A stretch of 52,445 nucleotides of DNA from Oscillospiraceae bacterium (GCA_031262065.1 JAISIK010000022.1:1-52445), one strand, 5' to 3'. Numbered from the stretch's first letter, positions 21,243-31,079 are shown. Notes: generated by a model from the sequence alone, not told the origin. Translations and numbers: made by a program.

Positions 21243-21683
21243 TTACACCACCTCAGCCTTTCCACCCGCCTCTTCAATCTTTGCCTTGGCAGCTTCAGAA
21301 TACATCGTTGCCTTCACGGTCAGCTTTTTGGTCAGCGTTCCGTTGGACAGAACTTTCAGACCATACTTGCAGGAATGCAAAATACCCTTTTCGATGAGAG
21401 CAGCAGCATCGACGACCGCGCCGTCTTCAAAAGCGTTCAGCGAGCCGACATTCACAGCTGTGAGGGGTTTTGCAAAAATGTTGTTAAAGCCGCGCTTCGG
21501 AACGCGTCTTGCCAGAGGCATCTGACCGCCTTCAAAACCGATGCGGGTTTTGCCGCCGGAGCGAGCTTTCTGTCCTTTGTGACCGCGTCCTGCGGTCTTG
21601 CCGTTGCCGGTCGCGACGCCGCGACCTTTGCGCTTACCAACCTTGGTAGAGCCCAAGACGGGAGCAAGTTCATGCAATTCCAT
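21243..21683 (-). CDS. rplO: 50S ribosomal protein L15
   Basis: 146 residues; a late-assembling large-subunit protein. It opens with [14 protein letters not shown] and the glycine/lysine-rich stretch [20 protein letters not shown] that threads through 23S rRNA. It abuts secY with no gap and follows rpmD by 13 bp. Confidence 0.99.
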   Translation of the reverse strand: MELHELAPVLGSTKVGKRKGRGVATGNGKTAGRGHKGQKARSGGKTRIGFEGGQMPLARRVPKRGFNNIFAKPLTAVNVGSLNAFEDGAVVDAAALIEKGILHSCKYGLKVLSNGTLTKKLTVKATMYSEAAKAKIEEAGGKAEVV

Positions 21684-21696
21684 TCTTGTCTCCTCC

Positions 21697-21879
21697 TTAT
21701 TCTACTTCGGTGACCTTGAGCAGATAGCCGATTTGGGCGATCTTGCCGCGGGTCTGCGCATTGTCCTGCTGAATCGTCGACTGACCAATCTTGCGAAGGC
21801 CGAGAGACTGCGCAGTGGCAATGTGCTTCGGGATACGACCGCTAATGCTCTTTACCAGTTCAATCTTAATCTGTGCCAT
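21697..21879 (-). CDS. rpmD: 50S ribosomal protein L30
   Basis: A 60-residue protein starting [19 protein letters not shown] and containing [20 protein letters not shown], the L30 signature. It lies between rpsE and rplO as in all spc operons. Confidence 0.98.
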   Translation of the reverse strand: MAQIKIELVKSISGRIPKHIATAQSLGLRKIGQSTIQQDNAQTRGKIAQIGYLLKVTEVE

Positions 21880-21893
21880 AGTGCGTATCCTCC

Positions 21894-22409
21894 TTATCCA
21901 ATCAATTCTTCAACGCTCTTGCCGCGGATGCGAGCGATTTCTTCCGGACCGCGCAGGCTCAGAAGCCCCTGCATGGTTGCCTTGACAACGTTCTGCGGGT
22001 TTGTCGAGCGCTGGCACTTGGTGCGGATATTGCTGATGCCGACCGCTTCCATAACCGCACGAACCGCGCCGCCGGCGATAACGCCGGTACCGCCCTTAGC
22101 GGGCATCATGAGAACCTTGCCTGCACCATAGATGCCGGTGATCTCGTGGGGAATGGTTGTGCCGGAGAGTGTAACGGTGTGCATATTCTTCTTTGCATTG
22201 GCAATGCCCTTGATGATTGCCTCGGATACTTCCGCAGCCTTACCAAGTCCATAGCCGACTGTGCCCTTGCCGTCGCCGACAACGACCAGCGCGGAGAATT
22301 TCATTACACGACCGCCCTTAACTGTCTTGGAAACGCGGTTGAGGTGGACAACACGCTCAATCATTTCCGGGCCGTTATTTTCGGGTGCTCGGTCTCTGTT
22401 ATAAGCCAT
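21894..22409 (-). CDS. rpsE: 30S ribosomal protein S5
   Basis: 171 residues. The N-terminal double-stranded RNA-binding fold contains [20 protein letters not shown] and [17 protein letters not shown], the loop affecting decoding fidelity and spectinomycin binding. The C-terminal domain ends GKSVEELIG. It lies 20 bp after rplR. Confidence 0.99.
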   Translation of the reverse strand: MAYNRDRAPENNGPEMIERVVHLNRVSKTVKGGRVMKFSALVVVGDGKGTVGYGLGKAAEVSEAIIKGIANAKKNMHTVTLSGTTIPHEITGIYGAGKVLMMPAKGGTGVIAGGAVRAVMEAVGISNIRTKCQRSTNPQNVVKATMQGLLSLRGPEEIARIRGKSVEELIG

Positions 22410-22429
22410 TATAATTTCCTCCTCCTGAC

Positions 22430-22789
22430 TTAGAATTTGAGTCCGCTTTCGCGTGCGCCGTCAGCCAAAGCAGCCACACGACCGTGGTAGACGTAACCGC
22501 CGCGGTCAAAAATGACTTCTTCAATGCCCTTGGCTTTTGCACGTTCAGCGACCATCTGACCGACCTTCTTTGCAGCTTCGCAGTTGCCGGTCGCGCCTTC
22601 AAAATCCTTTTCGACAGTGGAAGCGGAAACCAAAGTGGCTCCGTTAACATCATCGATGATCTGTGCATAGATATTGCTGTTGCTTCTGAACACATTCAAG
22701 CGAGGTCTGCACGGTGTGCCGGAGATCTTGCCGCGAACGCGAACATGGCGCTTTAAGCGCATTGCATTTTTATTGATCTTCTTAATCAT
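22430..22789 (-). CDS. rplR: 50S ribosomal protein L18
   Basis: 119 residues; a 5S rRNA-binding protein of the central protuberance. A basic N-terminus ([19 protein letters not shown]) is followed by [14 protein letters not shown] and [20 protein letters not shown]. There are 16 bp to rplF upstream. Confidence 0.98.
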   Translation of the reverse strand: MIKKINKNAMRLKRHVRVRGKISGTPCRPRLNVFRSNSNIYAQIIDDVNGATLVSASTVEKDFEGATGNCEAAKKVGQMVAERAKAKGIEEVIFDRGGYVYHGRVAALADGARESGLKF

Positions 22790-22805
22790 TTAAGCACACC
22801 TCCTA

Positions 22806-23351
22806 TTATTTCTTACCGCCGGTCTTGCCTTCCTTATGGCGAAGAACCTCGGTAGAGTACTTGATGCCCTTGCCCTTATACGGCTCGGGAGGTCTTTTGC
22901 CGCGAACCTCAGCCGCGAACTGACCGACTTTTTGCTTGTCGATGCCGCTGACAATGATTTTGTTCGGCGACGGGACGTCAACTGTAATGCCGTCGATTTC
23001 TTCCATCGTAATGGTATGGGAGAAGCCGAGGTTCATAACGAGCTGATTGCCCTGCTTCTGCACACGGTAGCCAACGCCGTTGACATCGAGTTCCTTGGTG
23101 AACGCCTTGTCAACGCCCTGCACCATGTTGCTCAGAAGCGTGCGGGTCAAGCCGTGCAGGCTCTTATGCTCATGGGCATCGTCCGGGCGCTCGACTGTCA
23201 GGGTTGCGCCCTCCTGCTTGATGATCATATCCTGATGAAATTTGCTGGTTAATGTGCCCTTCGGGCCTTTGACTGTAACGAGGTTGCCGTCTTCGATGGT
23301 AACTGCAACGCCCGCCGGTACAGTAATGGGCTGCTTTCCGATTCTCGACAT
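22806..23351 (-). CDS. rplF: 50S ribosomal protein L6
   Basis: 181 residues in two related domains; sits at the GTPase-associated centre near the sarcin-ricin loop. Signatures are [15 protein letters not shown] and the C-terminal [16 protein letters not shown]. It lies 12 bp after rpsH. Confidence 0.99.
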   Translation of the reverse strand: MSRIGKQPITVPAGVAVTIEDGNLVTVKGPKGTLTSKFHQDMIIKQEGATLTVERPDDAHEHKSLHGLTRTLLSNMVQGVDKAFTKELDVNGVGYRVQKQGNQLVMNLGFSHTITMEEIDGITVDVPSPNKIIVSGIDKQKVGQFAAEVRGKRPPEPYKGKGIKYSTEVLRHKEGKTGGKK

Positions 23352-23363
23352 ATCGCTACCCCC

Positions 23364-23762
23364 TTACCATACGAACGCAAGGACTTCGCCGCCGACGTGC
23401 GCTGCGCGAGCAGCTTTATCGGTCATGACGCCCTTAGACGTAGAGACGATGGCAATGCCGAGACCGCGCAGAACCTTCGGAAGTTCTTCCGCGCCTGCGT
23501 AGACACGCAGACCGGGTCTGGACACGCGGCGAAGGCCGGAAATGACCTTCTCCTTGTTGCCAAGGTACTTTAATGTGATGTGAATGACACCCTGCTTATC
23601 GTCTTCGACGACCTTATAAGCCTTGATGTAGCCTTCGTCCAAAAGAATCTTTGCAATATCCTTCTTCAGGTTCGAGGCGGGTACATCCACAGTTTCGTGC
23701 TTTGCAGAGTTCGCATTCCGGATTCTGGTCAGCATATCTGCAACGGGATCGGTGATGTGCAT
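23364..23762 (-). CDS. rpsH: 30S ribosomal protein S8
   Basis: 132 residues; a central-domain 16S rRNA binder. It begins [17 protein letters not shown], and the C-terminal rRNA-binding signature is [16 protein letters not shown]. In E. coli this protein represses the spc operon. Here rpsH is preceded by an unusual 161-bp structured gap after rpsN. Confidence 0.99.
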   Translation of the reverse strand: MHITDPVADMLTRIRNANSAKHETVDVPASNLKKDIAKILLDEGYIKAYKVVEDDKQGVIHITLKYLGNKEKVISGLRRVSRPGLRVYAGAEELPKVLRGLGIAIVSTSKGVMTDKAARAAHVGGEVLAFVW

Positions 23763-23923
23763 GTGTTTTTCCTCCTTTTGAAGTTACGGGCTGAACCCGT
23801 TGAAACGCCAGAGTATCAGAGGAATGCGAGCTGAAAACGCAGCCCCATTTTCCTCTGACTTCTGATGTCCGTTTACATTAGATCACACAGGAACTTGCGC
23901 TCCTGATGTATCAAAAGCGCCGG
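23763..23923 (-). other. Structured 161-bp gap between rpsN and rpsH
   Basis: It is by far the longest spacer between rpsC and infA. A 9-bp stem (TCAGAGGAA at 23816-23824 with TTCCTCTGA at 23850-23858) encloses an inner TGCG/CGCA pair. A shorter ACGGG/CCCGT hairpin lies nearer rpsH. No U-tract or promoter is evident. An mRNA site for ribosomal protein feedback is possible but unproven. Confidence 0.4.
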
Positions 23924-24109
23924 TTACCAGCTTGCTTTTCTTACGCCGGGGATCTGACCCTTGTGCGCCAGCTCGCGGAAGCAGATACGGCAAACGCCGA
24001 AGTCCCGCAGGTAAGCATGGGGTCTGCCGCAAATCTTGCAGCGGTTGTAGCGGCGGGTGGAGAACTTGCTCCCTGCCTGCTGCTTGAGAATCATTGCTTT
24101 TCTAGCCAT
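23924..24109 (-). CDS. rpsN: 30S ribosomal protein S14, zinc (type Z)
   Basis: A 61-residue short zinc form. Two CxxC pairs (CKIC and CRIC) are visible in the middle, and it ends [14 protein letters not shown] 24109 ([11 protein letters not shown]) follows a GGGAGGAAG-type site; a longer frame adds residues unlike S14. It lies 16 bp after rplE. Confidence 0.99.
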   Translation of the reverse strand: MARKAMILKQQAGSKFSTRRYNRCKICGRPHAYLRDFGVCRICFRELAHKGQIPGVRKASW

Positions 24110-24125
24110 TCTTTCTTCCTCCCAA

Positions 24126-24665
24126 TTAAGCGTGGAACGGAGCGCCAATGAGCGTTAACAGCTCTTTGGACTCTTCGTCGGTCGTCGCCGTGGTGCAGAT
24201 GCAGACATCCATGCCGCGGATTTTATCGACCTTGTCGTACTCAATTTCTGGGAAGATGAGCTGCTCCTTCAAACCCATGGCATAGTTGCCTCTGCCGTCG
24301 AAGGCATTGGGATTGATGCCGCGGAAGTCGCGGACACGGGGCAGTGCTACGTTGAAGAGGCGGTCGATGAACTCCCACATCTTATCGCCGCGCAGGGTGA
24401 CCTTCACGCCGACCGTTTCGCCTTCGCGAAGCTTAAAGTTCGCAACAGACTTCCGCGCCTTAACCGTGACGGGCTTCTGACCGGTGATGGTAGCGATGTC
24501 CTTGCAGATTGCCTCGATTTCCTTCGCATTGTTCTTGCTGTCGCCGCAACCGACGTTCACAATCACTTTGCCGATTTGGGGAATCTGCATGACGCTCTTG
24601 TACTCGAATTTCTTCATGAGCGCAGGAGCGATTTCTTCGTTGTACTTTGTTTGCAGTCTAGTCAT
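24126..24665 (-). CDS. rplE: 50S ribosomal protein L5
   Basis: 179 residues; binds 5S rRNA and contacts P-site tRNA and S13. It contains [18 protein letters not shown] and the C-terminal [20 protein letters not shown]. It lies 18 bp after rplX in the spc order. Confidence 0.99.
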   Translation of the reverse strand: MTRLQTKYNEEIAPALMKKFEYKSVMQIPQIGKVIVNVGCGDSKNNAKEIEAICKDIATITGQKPVTVKARKSVANFKLREGETVGVKVTLRGDKMWEFIDRLFNVALPRVRDFRGINPNAFDGRGNYAMGLKEQLIFPEIEYDKVDKIRGMDVCICTTATTDEESKELLTLIGAPFHA

Positions 24666-24683
24666 AATACTTGCTCCTCCTCA

Positions 24684-24989
24684 TCAAAGAATTGCGCCGC
24701 AGCTCTTGCAGACGCGGACCTTTTTGCCGTCCTTCACAACGTGACCCACGCGAACGCCCTTCTTGCAGGTGGCGCAGTACAGCTGCACCTTGCAGGCACG
24801 GATGGGGGTTTCACGCTTGACGATGCCGCTGACGTCCGTCTGCTTACGCGCTTTCACGTGGCAGGTGGCGACGTTGACGCCTTCGACAATCAGCTTGCCG
24901 TCTTTCGGCATAGCGGCAACAACTTTGCCCTTCTTGCCCTTGTTCTTGCCGGAGATAACAATCACGGTATCCTTTTTAACAATATCCAT
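24684..24989 (-). CDS. rplX: 50S ribosomal protein L24
   Basis: 101 residues; an assembly-initiator protein. It has a KOW motif (KDTVIVISGKNKGKKGKVV) and a C-terminal cysteine cluster with CATCKK and CKSCG that could bind zinc, as in other clostridial L24. It lies 15 bp after rplN. Confidence 0.98.
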   Translation of the reverse strand: MDIVKKDTVIVISGKNKGKKGKVVAAMPKDGKLIVEGVNVATCHVKARKQTDVSGIVKRETPIRACKVQLYCATCKKGVRVGHVVKDGKKVRVCKSCGAIL

Positions 24990-25004
24990 CTCTTTACCCC
25001 CCTA

Positions 25005-25373
25005 CTAAATGACTTCGGGTGCCAGAGAGAGAATCTTCATGTATTCTTTATCACGAAGCTCTCTTGCAACCGGTCCGAAAATACGAGTGCCGCGGGGGTT
25101 TTTGTCCTCTTTGATCAGAACGGCTGCGTTTTCGTCGAAACGAACGTAGGTGCCATCCGTGCGGCGAACGCCCTTTGCGGTGCGAACGATAACTGCGCGG
25201 ACGACGTCGCCCTTCTTGACCGTGCCGCCGGGAGCGGCCTTACGGACGGAGGCGACAATGACGTCGCCGATGTTGCCGAATTTGCGCCGAGAACCGCCAA
25301 GCACACGGATGCACTTGAGCTCTTTCGCGCCGGTATTGTCGGCAACCTTCAGATAGGTTTCAGCCTGAATCAT
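25005..25373 (-). CDS. rplN: 50S ribosomal protein L14
   Basis: 122 residues; forms intersubunit bridges and binds silencing factor RsfS in other bacteria. It begins [20 protein letters not shown], the universal L14 opening, and ends ILSLAPEVI. Confidence 0.99.
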   Translation of the reverse strand: MIQAETYLKVADNTGAKELKCIRVLGGSRRKFGNIGDVIVASVRKAAPGGTVKKGDVVRAVIVRTAKGVRRTDGTYVRFDENAAVLIKEDKNPRGTRIFGPVARELRDKEYMKILSLAPEVI

Positions 25374-25387
25374 AGTTGTCGACCTCC

Positions 25388-25651
25388 TTACTCAGCTTTT
25401 TTGATGATTTCAACGAGACGCCATCTCTTGTCTTTCGACAGCGGGCGGCACTCCATCACCTTAACGGTATCGCCGATGCCGCACGCGTTGTTCTCGTCGT
25501 GCGCCTTCAGCTTGTAGGTTCTCTTAACGATTTTCTTGTACAGCTTGTGCTGCACGCTGTCCACAATTGCTACCACGATGGTCTTGTCCATCTTGTCGGA
25601 GACAACCTGACCGACTCTGGTTTTGCGGAAAGCTCTTGTATTTTCACTCAT
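25388..25651 (-). CDS. rpsQ: 30S ribosomal protein S17
   Basis: An 87-residue OB-fold protein binding the 5' domain of 16S rRNA. The signature [20 protein letters not shown] is near the start, with [20 protein letters not shown] towards the end. There are 14-bp gaps on both sides. Confidence 0.99.
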   Translation of the reverse strand: MSENTRAFRKTRVGQVVSDKMDKTIVVAIVDSVQHKLYKKIVKRTYKLKAHDENNACGIGDTVKVMECRPLSKDKRWRLVEIIKKAE

Positions 25652-25665
25652 TTACGCTTACCTCC

Positions 25666-25872
25666 TCAGACTGCGGTCTCTTTCTCACGAATAATAGTTT
25701 TGATGCGGGCAATATTCTTTTTGACAGCTGCGATCTTGATGGGGTTATCGAGCTGATTTGCAGAATGCTGCATTCGCAGGAAGAATAAATCCTTCTTCAG
25801 CTCATCCGCCTTCGCCTCAAGCTCGGTCACGGACATTGCTCTCAAATCTTTTCTGAACTCTTTTGCCTTCAT
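25666..25872 (-). CDS. rpmC: 50S ribosomal protein L29
   Basis: A 68-residue two-helix protein near the exit tunnel. It begins MKAKEFRKDLRAMSVTELEA, and the RIKTII signature is near the end. ATG 25872 is preferred; a GTG one codon earlier overlaps the rplP stop. Confidence 0.97.
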   Translation of the reverse strand: MKAKEFRKDLRAMSVTELEAKADELKKDLFFLRMQHSANQLDNPIKIAAVKKNIARIKTIIREKETAV

Positions 25873-25874
25873 CA

Positions 25875-26309
25875 CTATTCACCACCATTCTCAGATACTG
25901 CAACTTCCCGGGCGATGATTTTGGTCTTAATGGGCAGCTTGTGCTGCGCAAGGCGGAGCGCCTCGCGGGCGACTTCTTCCGAAACGCCACCGATTTCAAA
26001 CATAACCTTTTGTGCCTTTACGACTGCAACCCAGTATTCCGGCGCACCTTTACCGGAGCCCATACGGACGCCGAGTGCCTTCTTGGAAACAGGCTTGTCG
26101 GGGAAAATTTTGATCCAAACCTTACCGCCGCGCTTGGTGTAGCGGGTCATTGCGATACGAGCGGCCTCGATCTGGTTGCCGGTGATCCAGCCGGGTTCAA
26201 CGGCTTGGATGCCATACTCGCCGTAAGCGAGGGTGTTACCGCGGCTTGCTGCGCCCTTCATGCGGCCACGCTGCACTCTGCGGAACTTTGTTCTTTTCGG
26301 CATTAACAT
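25875..26309 (-). CDS. rplP: 50S ribosomal protein L16
   Basis: 144 residues; stabilises A-site tRNA near the peptidyl transferase centre. It begins [19 protein letters not shown] and contains the signature [17 protein letters not shown]. Its ATG shares a base with the rpsC stop (TAATG), implying coupled translation. Confidence 0.99.
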   Translation of the reverse strand: MLMPKRTKFRRVQRGRMKGAASRGNTLAYGEYGIQAVEPGWITGNQIEAARIAMTRYTKRGGKVWIKIFPDKPVSKKALGVRMGSGKGAPEYWVAVVKAQKVMFEIGGVSEEVAREALRLAQHKLPIKTKIIAREVAVSENGGE

Positions 26310-27091
26310 TAGCGGTTGCCTCCTTCCCTCCGATCGCCGTAACGGCGGTCGCCATTGAAGGGTCTGCCGCCACCGCGGCGGTCGGAGCCTCTGTTGTCGT
26401 CGCGACGGCGATCGTTGCGGCGGTCACGGCGCGGAGCCTCCGGCGTGGTGTTGCGCAGCGTGGTGTTCAGGACTTCGCCCTTGTAAATCCAAACCTTGCA
26501 GCCGATTTTGCCGTAGGTGGTGTTTGCCTCTGCGAAGCCGTATTCAATGTCTGCGCGAATGGTCTGCAGGGGAATCGTGCCTTCATGATACGACTCGCTG
26601 CGGGCGATTTCTGCGCCGCCGAGACGTCCGCCGCAAGAGCACTTGATGCCCTTTGCGCCCAGACGGGTCGCGCGCTGCATTGCCTGCTTCATTGCGCGGC
26701 GGAAAGAGATTCTCTTCTCCAACTGCGCTGCGATGTTTTCCGCGACGAGCTGCGCATTGAGATCCGGGTTGCGGATTTCCACGATATTCAGCGCGACCGG
26801 CTTTGCGAGCTTCTTCTCGAGTTCGCCGCGCAGCTTCTCAATTTCCTGACCGCCGCGACCGATGACGACACCGGGACGCGAGCAGTGGATATTGACCTTT
26901 ACGCGCGCATCGCTTCTCTCGATTTCGATTTTGCCGATGCCTGCGGAGTAGAGCTTGCTTTTGAGATCCTTGCGAATGTTGTAGTCTTCAACAACGAGGT
27001 CACCGACTTTATCTTCGCGAGCATACCAACGTGAGTCCCAATCCTTGATTACGCCGACGCGCAATCCGTGGGGATTAACTTTTTGTCCCAT
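26309..27091 (-). CDS. rpsC: 30S ribosomal protein S3 with R/D/G-rich tail
   Basis: 260 residues; S3 forms the mRNA entry helicase site with S4 and S5. The KH domain is visible ([14 protein letters not shown]), and the C-terminal domain ends near residue 215. Bacillus S3 stops at about that length. Here about 45 further residues are added, built of [20 protein letters not shown] and [11 protein letters not shown] pieces, a low-complexity charged tail that should be disordered. Core function is certain; the tail's role is unknown. Confidence 0.98.
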   Translation of the reverse strand: MGQKVNPHGLRVGVIKDWDSRWYAREDKVGDLVVEDYNIRKDLKSKLYSAGIGKIEIERSDARVKVNIHCSRPGVVIGRGGQEIEKLRGELEKKLAKPVALNIVEIRNPDLNAQLVAENIAAQLEKRISFRRAMKQAMQRATRLGAKGIKCSCGGRLGGAEIARSESYHEGTIPLQTIRADIEYGFAEANTTYGKIGCKVWIYKGEVLNTTLRNTTPEAPRRDRRNDRRRDDNRGSDRRGGGRPFNGDRRYGDRREGGNR

Positions 27092-27103
27092 AGTAACCTC
27101 CTG

Positions 27104-27439
27104 TTAAGCTTTCTCACTCACACCAATGGTGATGTGAGTAGTTCTCTTCAGAATGCGATTGTATCTGCCCTTTGCTCTCGGTCTGCCGCGCTTGAGCGTC
27201 GGACCGGGGTTGGCAACAGCCGTGGACACGAACAGACTGTCTGCATCCATGCCATGGTTGTTTTCGGCGTTTGCAATCGCACTCTTTAGGAGCTTGAGCA
27301 TCGGCTCGGAAGCTGCTTTGGGTGTCTGCATCATGTAAACGCAGGCAGTTTTGGCATCCTTGCCGCGGATAAGATCGCAGAGGATCGTAACCTTGCGCGG
27401 GGAAATGCGCAAGTGTTTCAGGTGAGCTTTTGCTTCCAT
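27104..27439 (-). CDS. rplV: 50S ribosomal protein L22
   Basis: 111 residues; its hairpin lines the exit tunnel constriction. It begins MEAKAHLKHLRISPRKVTIL and contains RPRAKGRYNRILKRTTHITI. ATG 27439 lies 13 bp after rpsS; a longer frame upstream overlaps rpsS and is rejected. Confidence 0.98.
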   Translation of the reverse strand: MEAKAHLKHLRISPRKVTILCDLIRGKDAKTACVYMMQTPKAASEPMLKLLKSAIANAENNHGMDADSLFVSTAVANPGPTLKRGRPRAKGRYNRILKRTTHITIGVSEKA

Positions 27440-27452
27440 AATTTCTCCTCCC

Positions 27453-27731
27453 TTACTTCGCATTGGAGGTCTTGCTGCCGGAATGTCCGCGGTACGTTCT
27501 GGTGGGAACGAACTCGCCCAGCTTATGACCAACCATGTCTTCTGTCACATAGACGGGAACGTGCTTACGTCCGTCGTGGACAGCGATTGTGTGACCGACA
27601 AAGGAGGGGAAAATGGTAGAGGACCTCGACCAGGTCTTCAGCACTTTCTTTTCACCGCTTTTGTTCAGCTCTTCGATGCGCTTGTACAGCTCAGGAGCAA
27701 CAAACGGGCCTTTTTTAATGCTTCTGCTCAT
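27453..27731 (-). CDS. rpsS: 30S ribosomal protein S19
   Basis: 92 residues; forms a complex with S13 in the 30S head. It begins [20 protein letters not shown] and contains [18 protein letters not shown]. There are 14 bp to rplB upstream. Confidence 0.99.
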   Translation of the reverse strand: MSRSIKKGPFVAPELYKRIEELNKSGEKKVLKTWSRSSTIFPSFVGHTIAVHDGRKHVPVYVTEDMVGHKLGEFVPTRTYRGHSGSKTSNAK

Positions 27732-27745
27732 TATTCATTTCCTCC

Positions 27746-28582
27746 TTACTTACTGTTTCTGCGCTTGACGATGAACTTGTTGCTTGCCTTTTTCGCCTTG
27801 CGAGTCTTCAGACCCATTGCAGGCTTGCCCCACGGCGTCACAGGACCCGGGCGACCAATCGGCGCGCGACCTTCACCACCACCGTGCGGGTGATCGTTCG
27901 GGTTCATAACAGAACCGCGGACTGTCGGGCGGATGCCCATGTGGCGCTTGCGTCCGGCCTTACCGATGTGGATGTTGCCGTGATCGACGTTGCCGACCTG
28001 CCCGATTGTCGCGATGCAGTTGACGCGCACGAAGCGCACTTCACCGGACGGCAGACGAACCTGCGCCATTTCGCTTTCCTTCGCCAGAAGCTGCGCCGCA
28101 ACACCCGCAGAGCGGACAAGCTGTGCGCCGCGACCGGGCTGCAGCTCAATGTTGTGGATAACCGTACCGACGGGGATGTTTGCAATCGGCAGGCAGTTAC
28201 CGGGCTTGATGTCCGCGCCTGCAGAGGAGATGATGCTGTCGCCGACTTTCAGACCGACCGGGGCGAGGATGTAGCGAAGCTCGCCGTCCTCATACTTCAC
28301 CAATGCAATGAAGGCGCTGCGGTTCGGGTCGTATTCCATGCGCTGAACAACGGCGGGCATATCCACCTTGTTGCGCTTGAAGTCGATAATGCGGTATTTG
28401 CGCTTGTTGCCGCCGCCGTGGTGACGGACGGTGATTTTGCCGTAGCTGTTGCGACCGGAATGCTTCTTCAGCGTCTCAACAAGGCTACGCTCGGGCTTTG
28501 CCTTCTTATCTACGCCGTCGAATGCAGACACGGTCATGCCGCGCCGCGCGGGCGTATAAGGCTTGTAAGATTTAATCGCCAT
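27746..28582 (-). CDS. rplB: 50S ribosomal protein L2
   Basis: 278 residues; needed for subunit association and peptidyl transfer. The conserved C-terminal motif [20 protein letters not shown] with its key histidine is intact, and the N-terminus [18 protein letters not shown] is typical. It lies 28 bp after rplW. Confidence 0.99.
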   Translation of the reverse strand: MAIKSYKPYTPARRGMTVSAFDGVDKKAKPERSLVETLKKHSGRNSYGKITVRHHGGGNKRKYRIIDFKRNKVDMPAVVQRMEYDPNRSAFIALVKYEDGELRYILAPVGLKVGDSIISSAGADIKPGNCLPIANIPVGTVIHNIELQPGRGAQLVRSAGVAAQLLAKESEMAQVRLPSGEVRFVRVNCIATIGQVGNVDHGNIHIGKAGRKRHMGIRPTVRGSVMNPNDHPHGGGEGRAPIGRPGPVTPWGKPAMGLKTRKAKKASNKFIVKRRNSK

Positions 28583-28610
28583 TTTGCGTTACACTCCTTT
28601 TTGAGATTGT

Positions 28611-28907
28611 TTAGACCATACCTTCGAAGAATTCGATGGTTTTTGAATCAGCGGTCAGCTTTACAACGGCTTTCTTGTGCGCGGAGGTCAGCCCGGCAGG
28701 ATATCTGCCCTGACGGCGCTCTTTGCCGTGGGTGCGAAGGGTTGTGACCTTCTCGACCTTCACCTTGAAGATTTCGGTGATCGCCTTCTTGATTTCAATC
28801 TTGTTGGCGTCGTTTGCAACGATGAAGGTGTACTTCTTGTCGCCCGTGGCTTCCATGGATTGCTCCGTAATTACCGGGCGGATGATGATGTCATATGCCG
28901 ACTTCAT
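28611..28907 (-). CDS. rplW: 50S ribosomal protein L23
   Basis: 98 residues; the docking site for trigger factor and SRP at the exit tunnel. It begins [20 protein letters not shown] and contains [18 protein letters not shown]. It overlaps rplD by 4 nt (ATGA). Confidence 0.98.
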   Translation of the reverse strand: MKSAYDIIIRPVITEQSMEATGDKKYTFIVANDANKIEIKKAITEIFKVKVEKVTTLRTHGKERRQGRYPAGLTSAHKKAVVKLTADSKTIEFFEGMV

Positions 28908-29527
28908 GCGAACACCTCCTGAATCTTCTCAAGCGCTGCCTTGTCAAGCACGAGCTTCTTTGCGGTGAGGATGTCATAAACGTTGATGAGGTTTGCGAAG
29001 GTTGTCTTGACGCCGGGGATATTGCGGGCGGACAGGACTACGTTCTGGCATACTTCAGCGGTTACGACCAGCGCCTTGCTGTCTGCGTTCACTGCGCTGA
29101 GGAAACCTGCGAACTTCTTGGTTTTGATTTCGTCCATCTTGATTTCGTCGATAACGACGATGTCACTCGAGGCAGCCTTTGCACTCAGGACGGACTTCAG
29201 CGCCAGACGGCGCACCTTCTTATTGAGGGTGTAGCTGTAATCTCTGGGCTTCGGGGCGAACACGACGCCGCCGTGCGTCCACTGCGGAGCGCGGGTGCTT
29301 CCCTGGCGGGCGTGACCTGTGCCCTTTTGGTTCCAAGGCTTCTTGCCGCCGCCAGAAACTTCCGCGCGGGTCAGCGCAGACTGTGTGCCCTGCCGGCAAT
29401 TTGCCAAATGGTTTTTCACAACATCGTGAACAACAGAGTTGTTCGGCTCGATGCCAAACACTGCCTCAGAGAGTTCAATCTCGCCGACGCTTTTGCCGTT
29501 CATGTCGTAAATGGTTGTTTTAAGCAT
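28904..29527 (-). CDS. rplD: 50S ribosomal protein L4
   Basis: 207 residues. The extended tunnel loop is recognisable as [19 protein letters not shown] followed by [19 protein letters not shown]. In E. coli L4 also represses the S10 operon through its leader; the long leader before rpsJ here invites the same idea, without proof. It lies 17 bp after rplC. Confidence 0.98.
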   Translation of the reverse strand: MLKTTIYDMNGKSVGEIELSEAVFGIEPNNSVVHDVVKNHLANCRQGTQSALTRAEVSGGGKKPWNQKGTGHARQGSTRAPQWTHGGVVFAPKPRDYSYTLNKKVRRLALKSVLSAKAASSDIVVIDEIKMDEIKTKKFAGFLSAVNADSKALVVTAEVCQNVVLSARNIPGVKTTFANLINVYDILTAKKLVLDKAALEKIQEVFA

Positions 29528-29544
29528 GATTTAACTCTCCTTTC

Positions 29545-30258
29545 TTAGCCTCTGGAAGCCTTCTGCGGGTTACGTGCGGAAGCCTTCTGCGGGTTCTTGC
29601 TGACGCCGGCATCGCCATGTGCCTTAACGTTCTTAACAGTGCTCTTGATATAGACAAGACCGCCCTTGGGTCCGGGGATTGCGCCGCGGACGACGATCAT
29701 GTTCAGCTCGCTGTCAATCTTGACAACATCGAGATTCTGCACAGTGATTTGCTCGTTGCCCATCTGTCCTGCGCCGATTTTTCCCTTGAAAATGCGGGAA
29801 GGATCGGAGGACGAGCCCATAGAGCCTGCATGACGATGAACCGGGCCGCCGCCGTGGGTCATCGGGGTGCGCTGTGCGTTCCATCTCTTAACAACGCCTT
29901 GGAAGCCGTGACCCTTGGAAGTACCGGTGACGTCTACACGGTCGCCGACGCCGAAGGCATCTGCCTTAATTTCGCTTCCGATTTCGATTTCGTCTGCGTT
30001 GTTGAGCTTGAATTCTTTCAAATGTTTCTTTGCCGTTACGCCTGCTTTTTTCAGGTGTCCCAGCTCGGGCTTGCTCAGCTTTCTCTCGACGACGTCGCCG
30101 AAAGCCAACTGCACAGAAACGTAGCCGTCATTTTCCATCGTCTTCTTCTGAGCAACGACGCACGGGCCTGCCTCAATGACAGTAACCGGGATAACGCGTC
30201 CAAGCTCATCGAAGATTTGGGTCATGCCCACTTTCTTGCCGATGATTGCTTTCTGCAT
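29545..30258 (-). CDS. rplC: 50S ribosomal protein L3 with duplicated C-terminal octamer
   Basis: 237 residues; an assembly-initiator protein reaching the peptidyl transferase centre. It contains [20 protein letters not shown] and [20 protein letters not shown]. The normal L3 body ends near residue 210; a short tail follows with NPQKASAR and NPQKASRG, encoded by an 18-bp direct repeat at 29554 and 29578. A 124-bp structured gap separates it from rpsJ. Confidence 0.98.
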   Translation of the reverse strand: MQKAIIGKKVGMTQIFDELGRVIPVTVIEAGPCVVAQKKTMENDGYVSVQLAFGDVVERKLSKPELGHLKKAGVTAKKHLKEFKLNNADEIEIGSEIKADAFGVGDRVDVTGTSKGHGFQGVVKRWNAQRTPMTHGGGPVHRHAGSMGSSSDPSRIFKGKIGAGQMGNEQITVQNLDVVKIDSELNMIVVRGAIPGPKGGLVYIKSTVKNVKAHGDAGVSKNPQKASARNPQKASRG

Positions 30259-30358
30259 GGTTTGTTTACTCCTTTGTTGTAGGTTATTGGTTGGCAGACG
30301 CGGCGCATTGCCGATTTGCCAACATGACCCAGGACTGCCGCAAGTGCAGCCATGGTGC

Positions 30359-30389
30359 GCTGTATACTATATAATATAGTGATTACAGC
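30359..30389 (-). other. Hairpin overlapping the rpsJ stop codon
   Basis: GCTGTA and TACAGC enclose ACTATAT/ATATAGT, giving a 13-bp, nearly perfect palindrome that contains the rpsJ stop (30383-30385). No U-tract follows. It begins the 124-nt rpsJ-rplC spacer, which also holds a TTGGCA/TGCCAA stem around CGGCAATGCGCCG (30290-30322 region). Confidence 0.5.
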
Positions 30390-30691
30390 TTTATCTCAAT
30401 CTCAACACCTGCCGGCAGGTCGAGCTTCTGAAGAGCTTCGATGCACTTTGCATTGGGGTTGAGGATATCGATCAATCTCTTGTGGGTTCTGCGTTCAAAC
30501 TGCTCGCGCGAATCTTTGTACTTATGCACAGCGCGCAGGATGGTGATGACTTCCTTCTTCGTGGGAAGCGGGATAGGACCGGAGACGGTTGCGCCGTTGC
30601 GCTTTGCGGATTCTACGATTTTCTCTGCGCTGGAGTCGATGAGCTGATGGTCATACGCCTTGAGGCGAATTCTGATCATTTCGTTTGCCAT
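30383..30691 (-). CDS. rpsJ: 30S ribosomal protein S10
   Basis: 102 residues; a 30S head protein and NusE partner in antitermination. It begins [20 protein letters not shown] and contains [20 protein letters not shown]. It is the first gene of the superoperon, with AAGGAGGA upstream. tuf and fusA do not precede it here. Confidence 0.99.
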   Translation of the reverse strand: MANEMIRIRLKAYDHQLIDSSAEKIVESAKRNGATVSGPIPLPTKKEVITILRAVHKYKDSREQFERRTHKRLIDILNPNAKCIEALQKLDLPAGVEIEIKL

Positions 30692-30960
30692 GTTTTGTGT
30701 TTCCTCCTTGATGAACGTACTCAGTTTCGTTTTTTCTGGGTACGGTGGGGGATTTTGCTGTACGCTTTGCCGTGCGTATCACTCCATCTCATGAAAAACG
30801 GTCGGCAGTTGCCGACCCGGATTCACGCAATGGCGATATACGCCACGCACTTTGATTCCCCAGCCGCCCGATTGTCGGACATACTCCACGGAAGTTACCG
30901 CCTTATGGCGCAATCTCCCGCTTCATCGCACGATTGCGCGCAGTTACTGCAAACGCGCGC
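30692..30960 (-). promoter_or_regulatory. S10 superoperon leader with internal terminator hairpin
   Basis: About 270 nt of untranslated leader between the promoter start (near 30960) and rpsJ. In it GGTCGGCA/TGCCGACC (30800-30817, 2-nt loop) followed by GTTTTTC is a complete intrinsic terminator. Downstream, GTACCCAG ... CTGAGTAC forms a stem just before the ribosome binding site, and TACGC...GCGTA another. The layout suggests an attenuator, perhaps answering L4 as in other S10 leaders, but I cannot match a described family by eye. Confidence 0.55.
30794..30817 (-). terminator. Attenuator-type terminator in the S10 leader
   Basis: An 8-bp GC-rich stem with a minimal loop followed by a run of five T on the minus strand, about 105 nt before rpsJ. 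All ribosomal genes lie behind it, so it must be bypassed under growth. Confidence 0.65.
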
Positions 30961-30966
30961 CCGTTT

Positions 30967-30995
30967 ATAGTAGTACACGCAGCCGCGAATGTCAA
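30967..30995 (-). promoter_or_regulatory. S10 superoperon promoter
   Basis: TTGACA (30990-30995), 17 bp and TACTAT (30967-30972) on the minus strand; a start near 30960 is expected. Confidence 0.82.
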
Positions 30996-31079
30996 GAACT
31001 TTTTCGCGATTTTTTACAAAAATGCGGAATATTTTTTGGTAAAAGCGGAGAAAACGCCTGCGCGTTTCGCGCAGCAGAA

